Positions 34,191-37,361 of a stretch of DNA of 37,361 nucleotides are shown here, piece by piece (position 1 is the stretch's first letter; each line of letters starts with the position of its first letter). Under the pieces are notes generated by a model that was given only the letters and a program-made list of their open reading frames with translations, had not been told where the DNA came from and did not search any database. Made by a program: the position numbers and the translations under genes. The DNA is from a virus: IMG/VR virus record IMGVR_UViG_3300027852_000107, positions 1-37,361 of that record. One strand, 5' to 3'.

Positions 34191-34613
34191 TTAATTACCT
34201 AAAAGTTTTTTACGTCCGACATTGGGAGTGCCAAGACCTTCAGCACTTCTTTCACCAGATTTAATTAAAGCCAATCTTCTCTTCCCTCTTGCTTTTCTTT
34301 TGTCACTCGCAAGTCTATCTGCTTCAGCACTTTTCGCTTTTTCTGCTTCACGTTCTGCAGATAATCTGTCTTTTTCTGCTTGAATTTCTTGGAGTTTCAT
34401 TTCGTTGTATGCACGAGTTTCTTCTAAAAAAGATCTAGCATTTTCAGCTTGTTCTTCTTGGAAAGATATAAATTGTTGTTGTTTTCTCTCAGTTGCTTCC
34501 TTCTGTTCACGTTTCTCTACACCAAGTTGCCATCTGTCATCCGCACGTTGTCTTCGCTCTTTACCACTCTTCCCCATAAATAAATTAGTTACTTTTTTAA
34601 CTACTGACGACAT
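34191..34613 (-). CDS. Coiled-coil phage protein downstream of terminase
   Basis: The protein has 140 residues, is highly charged, and has a long Glu/Lys/Arg/Gln coiled coil (about 18-105) and a C-terminal basic tail ending GRKKLLGN. Phage proteins with a similar coil and a terminal RxxLLG-type tail often lie between terminase and portal genes and are thought to be head-internal or assembly factors. No enzyme motif is visible. AAGGAGT precedes the ATG, and TerL ends 16 bases upstream. Confidence 0.68.
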   Translation of the reverse strand: MSSVVKKVTNLFMGKSGKERRQRADDRWQLGVEKREQKEATERKQQQFISFQEEQAENARSFLEETRAYNEMKLQEIQAEKDRLSAEREAEKAKSAEADRLASDKRKARGKRRLALIKSGERSAEGLGTPNVGRKKLLGN

Positions 34614-34629
34614 ACTACACTACTCCTTC

Positions 34630-36288
34630 TTACCTAGATCTGTACTTCATACTAGATGAGTTATTCCTGCTGCTGTTACCTGAATTCTTTCTCAACCTGT
34701 TTAGTGTTGAGAGAGAACTTTGATTCTGATTACTTTTATCAAAACTATTTTTCTTTGTCAACCTTTTTTTTGCCATTCCTAAAATTCTTCTAACAGGATA
34801 TGCAAAAGTAAGTGCTAACGCATCTAAAATCCCAGGGGACTTACCATAGTCTTTTTTAATTTTTTCTTTTGGTACAAGTTTAAGAAGACCATTTATAGAG
34901 TCGACTGCTGGGGGCACACACGTGAGATCTGCCATCACTTCGTCGGAATCAGGAACATTAGCCTGTCCATCACCAAAAACGTTGTGTATCCAATCCCTGA
35001 CGGTGTGGATCATCTCAGATCGTTTATTGGCATACGTGTCAAATTCCATAGCTCGCTCGTTAAAATGAACGCTTAATACAATATCACCATACCCCAATTG
35101 TTTTAATCTGGAAATCACTCCGTAACCATATGCCACATCAATAAAACATTTATCTATATTCTCTCGGTCTATGATTGCGGCAAGTTTAGCTGCCAATAGC
35201 ATTGGCTCGATATTGTTAAATATTATAGGAGTATGCATATGCAGTCCCTGTCTCTGCACTACCACGCACTCATCTTTACCTTCTCCGGACGGGTCAACTC
35301 CTAGTATTTTTGGGGCGTGTGGATCTTTTGTAGTAGCTTTTCTAGCTTTAACAATCTTCTCAGCACTTATGAGTGAAGCTGCAGAAGTTTGAAACGCTTC
35401 CATAACATGAGAAGGGTATTCTCGTCTAAACATCCAATCACCAAGTTCTACTATCTTTTTCCTTCTCCAGTATAACTGGTTAGAGGAAAGTTCGTATAGT
35501 GCGGCAATTTCCATTTCTTCAGTAGTAGGGGTAAAGTCATTGGGTGGAGTGTCGGTATAATCTTCGATCCAGAACCAAGGGACAAATACCAGTTTATACT
35601 CAGATCGTCCATGAAGTGCATTCATACATCCACGATAAAACTCATTGCCCATACCTCTTGCAGTGGATTCAAAAATTATAGATGTTTTAGGACGATCAGG
35701 TACAGTTTGAAGTACCCCTGCTATAAGTTCTTTCTCATTCTCCCATAGGGCTACTTCTGATCCATGAAATTCTTGGAACGTTCCTCCTACCCCAACTTTA
35801 GCTGACCCAGCAGTCCCTACCACATATGAGCTGTCTATTTCAGAGAACTTCATAATACGAGTATTTGCTACATCTGCAGTTGGTCTAAGTGGCTCTGGAC
35901 AATGCTCGTGATACCTTTTGACCATTCCATAAATATGCTCAGTTGTTGAAGCAATATGGGCGATAGTAAAGGCGGATCTACCTGGGGATCTAACTTTCCA
36001 GTAGATTCTTCCCTGAGCGTATGTCGTTCCACCCCACTGTCTAGCTTTAACTAAGAAGATACGGACTTTGCCCATTGTCTGCACTTGTTTTTCGATAGTA
36101 TCGTGTAAATGTTGTTGAGCACGATTGAATATGAATGGAACAATATCACCATCTTTATTCTTGATTTTAAGTACATGTTTTGCAAAATACTTAAAGTCGT
36201 TCGTCAATAACTCGTGTATCCGTCGCTGCTCTGGGGGCAAAGTGGGGATGTTAAGAGGTGTATTGTTCGTTAGGTGTTTACTACTCAT
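34630..36288 (-). CDS. terL: Terminase large subunit (packaging ATPase-nuclease)
   Basis: This 552-residue protein drives DNA into the head. The ATPase has Walker A KARQWGGTT (81-89), an acidic Walker B region HGSEVALWE (175-183) and the coupling motif FESTARG (206-212). The RNase H-like nuclease shows GVDPSGEG (Asp 332), FIDVAYG (Asp 384) and GILDAL (Asp 489), giving the expected three acidic residues. The C-terminus is Ser/Asn/Arg-rich and probably disordered. Its start overlaps the stop of the small-terminase candidate (ATGA). Confidence 0.93.
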   Translation of the reverse strand: MSSKHLTNNTPLNIPTLPPEQRRIHELLTNDFKYFAKHVLKIKNKDGDIVPFIFNRAQQHLHDTIEKQVQTMGKVRIFLVKARQWGGTTYAQGRIYWKVRSPGRSAFTIAHIASTTEHIYGMVKRYHEHCPEPLRPTADVANTRIMKFSEIDSSYVVGTAGSAKVGVGGTFQEFHGSEVALWENEKELIAGVLQTVPDRPKTSIIFESTARGMGNEFYRGCMNALHGRSEYKLVFVPWFWIEDYTDTPPNDFTPTTEEMEIAALYELSSNQLYWRRKKIVELGDWMFRREYPSHVMEAFQTSAASLISAEKIVKARKATTKDPHAPKILGVDPSGEGKDECVVVQRQGLHMHTPIIFNNIEPMLLAAKLAAIIDRENIDKCFIDVAYGYGVISRLKQLGYGDIVLSVHFNERAMEFDTYANKRSEMIHTVRDWIHNVFGDGQANVPDSDEVMADLTCVPPAVDSINGLLKLVPKEKIKKDYGKSPGILDALALTFAYPVRRILGMAKKRLTKKNSFDKSNQNQSSLSTLNRLRKNSGNSSRNNSSSMKYRSR

Positions 36289-36701
36289 AGCTTAGAGTTT
36301 CCTTGTTTCTCTACTTCGGCTTGCATCTTTAGATAGTCTGAATAGTTAACAGTTACCTTTTTGGATTCGATAGATTGTTTAGGTTTTCCAATAAATCTAT
36401 CAAGGAGAAGATTAAGTGCATCTCTATCCCCTCTGGACGCTGCTTCTTCAGCTATTTTCATAAGAGTAACCTCTACACAGGATCTTCCTTTAAATCTAGG
36501 TTCATCAATGTCGTCGGGGTCTAAATATGGCATGGACAAAGCTGCACCTGCCATATCGGAAATAACTTCTTTAGGGATAATTTCCACGACCTCAACTATT
36601 GGGGCATTGTTTTTCCATACTATTTGACGTGACTTTAGCACTTTACTTCTGCTAATTTGTACGGGGACAGGTTCTCCCATATCTAAAGGTCTAACGTTCA
36701 T
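36285..36701 (-). CDS. Putative terminase small subunit
   Basis: The protein has 138 residues and lies directly upstream of TerL, with ATGA overlap. The C-terminal half (VEVTLMKIAEEAASRGDRDALNLLLDRFIGKPKQS) resembles the helical region of phage proteins that often occupy the small-terminase slot, with the GD-x-x-A and R-x-x-GKPKQ pattern. The N-terminal half is strand-rich. It is assigned as the DNA-recognition subunit by gene order and this pattern; a separate helix-turn-helix motif is not obvious. GGAGGGG lies inside the end of the preceding gene. Confidence 0.6.
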   Translation of the reverse strand: MNVRPLDMGEPVPVQISRSKVLKSRQIVWKNNAPIVEVVEIIPKEVISDMAGAALSMPYLDPDDIDEPRFKGRSCVEVTLMKIAEEAASRGDRDALNLLLDRFIGKPKQSIESKKVTVNYSDYLKMQAEVEKQGNSKL

Positions 36702-36704
36702 TTG

Positions 36705-37259
36705 TTATTCCCCTCCATCCCCCATAATGTCTACGTTTAAGTCTAATACTTCATTTACCACATCCATGTCTGCTGCCATCTTGATATAACGTTTTTTAAA
36801 TAGCTCTGGATTGTCGTTAAAGTCCGTGATTGCTTTACGAAGGTCTACTGCTTTACGGAATTTAGTAGGGTCAAAATCTAAGGCTTCGGCATACACATAT
36901 TTAATGAGCTGATCACGAGACATAAGTCCTACGGTTAAGAATCGTGAGGATGCTTCGTCGGGAGCTACAACTTTTTTAATCTCATATGTGCGATACCCAG
37001 CATAATTATCATATTTTTTTGCAAGAGCGACATCCAGTATTTTATTCTTAATGATAGAAAGTGGTCTGTCCATCATACTAGCTGGTAGCCTTACGTCAAT
37101 TGTATATTGGGCACGACCTTTTCCTCCTCCCGATTGAGTGGCGTAGTACTGCCCCTGTACCGTTAATATAAAAACACCTTTGCTTGTGTCTTTCCTAGCA
37201 CATACAGGGTCTAGGTCTAATTCTGTAGTTACTGTTTTGCTTTTTCTTAGTGTTGGCAT
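36705..37259 (-). CDS. Hypothetical protein, first gene of the late operon
   Basis: I do not recognise this 184-residue protein. Residues 20-110 appear strand-rich (VFILTVQGQYY, AQYTIDVRLPAS, YAGYRTYEIKKVVAP) and 110-165 helical (SRDQLIKYVYAEAL, FRKAVDLRKAI). The C-terminus is acidic (DVNLDIMGDGGE-like composition). TAGGAGA at 37266-37272 precedes the ATG. As the first product from the right-end promoter and upstream of terminase genes, it could be a regulator or packaging factor, but no motif shows either. Leader bases 37260-37290 contain part of the operator-like dyad. Confidence 0.68.
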   Translation of the reverse strand: MPTLRKSKTVTTELDLDPVCARKDTSKGVFILTVQGQYYATQSGGGKGRAQYTIDVRLPASMMDRPLSIIKNKILDVALAKKYDNYAGYRTYEIKKVVAPDEASSRFLTVGLMSRDQLIKYVYAEALDFDPTKFRKAVDLRKAITDFNDNPELFKKRYIKMAADMDVVNEVLDLNVDIMGDGGE

Positions 37260-37277
37260 TTAGTTTCTCCTATTTAA

Positions 37278-37308
37278 TTGTTCAGGTACTACTGTAATGT
37301 CTGAACAA
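37278..37308. promoter_or_regulatory. Operator-like inverted repeat over the late promoter
   Basis: TTGTTCAG at 37278-37285 and its exact complement CTGAACAA at 37301-37308 flank 15 bases that contain the -10 box. One arm covers the expected start site near 37284 and the other lies in the -35/-10 spacer. The arms start about two helical turns apart (23 bp), typical of a dimeric regulator site. The early HTH protein is a candidate ligand (inference). Confidence 0.6.
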
Positions 37309-37319
37309 CGATATGTCAA
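37291..37319 (-). promoter_or_regulatory. Late-operon sigma70-like promoter
   Basis: On the minus strand, a perfect -35 TTGACA (37314-37319), an exact 17-base spacer and TACAGT (37291-37296, four of six) form the promoter. Long A/T tracts lie upstream, like an UP element. It faces into the packaging and structural genes. Confidence 0.68.
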
Positions 37320-37322
37320 GTA

Positions 37323-37356
37323 TTTTTTTTTAAAATTTTTTTTAAATTTTTTTTAA
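37323..37356. repeat. Phased A/T tracts at the right end
   Basis: T-tracts of 9, 8 and 8 bases start at 37323, 37336 and 37347, separated by AAAA and AAA, so spacing is 13 and 11 bases. Such phasing usually bends DNA. On the joined map they lie between two divergent promoters. The low-complexity sequence could also mark where assembly stopped. Confidence 0.7.
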
Positions 37357-37361
37357 GAAAG

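Noticed and set aside
1-37361. Direct terminal repeats of the kind found at T7 genome ends
   Set aside because: Comparing the first and last hundred bases by eye shows only shared A/T richness and inverted promoter similarity, not a direct repeat.
1-37361. CRISPR array, tRNA genes, insertion sequences
   Set aside because: No regularly spaced repeats, cloverleaf-like segments, or transposase-like proteins were seen on either strand.

Overview
The window looks like a complete or nearly complete genome of a T7-like tailed phage (podovirus morphology), seen as two gene blocks that converge near 9,690. The plus-strand block (99-9,690) is early/replication. The minus-strand block (37,259 down to 9,687) carries packaging, head, tail, virion-core and lysis genes. 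The calls rest on recognisable families in a characteristic order: large terminase, portal (head-tail connector), Bbp19-like protein, scaffold and HK97-fold capsid, followed by T7 gp11, gp12, gp13, gp14, gp15, gp16, gp17-like genes and a holin-like gene. I see no integrase, classical repressor, phage RNA polymerase or tRNA. The phage is probably lytic and transcribed by host RNA polymerase from TTGACA-type promoters. Strong Shine-Dalgarno sites and sigma70-like promoters suggest a bacterium such as a proteobacterium rather than Bacteroidetes (inference). The DNA is AT-rich by eye.

Plus block: a small HTH (excisionase-fold) protein, an unknown protein, a prim-pol/VirE-type helicase, an SNF2 helicase, a dATP/dGTP diphosphohydrolase (MazZ-like) domain, an unknown linker-rich protein, a DUF2800 Cas4/RecB-like nuclease, a DUF2815 single-strand-binding protein, a family A DNA polymerase with 3'-5' exonuclease, two small zinc-ribbon proteins and a RuvC-like resolvase. 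Most genes overlap by 1-11 bases (often ATGA), so the block is probably one translationally coupled operon fired from a promoter at 14-42.

Minus block: a late promoter at 37,319-37,291, overlaid by an operator-like dyad, leads into an unknown gene, a small-terminase candidate and TerL. A 6.6-kb cassette of fibre-like and beta-rich proteins follows (34,613-27,955); four of them begin with Sec-type signal peptides, which is unusual for virion proteins. Next come two small genes (one of 49 codons, initiated at TTG), portal, Bbp19-like, scaffold, a capsid gene with its own promoter and a roughly 150-nt leader packed with hairpins, a decoration-like gene and a clear intrinsic terminator. The tail and ejection-protein genes, a tail fibre with a lectin-like domain, and a holin/permuted-papain hydrolase pair that overlap out of frame complete the block.

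The two outermost promoters point inward on the linear map. If the ends are joined they become a divergent pair separated by phased A/T tracts, which supports a circular or circularly permuted map. The items most worth a second look are the signal-peptide cassette, the structured capsid leader, the dyad over the late promoter, and the overlapping lysis genes with a non-standard candidate lysin.
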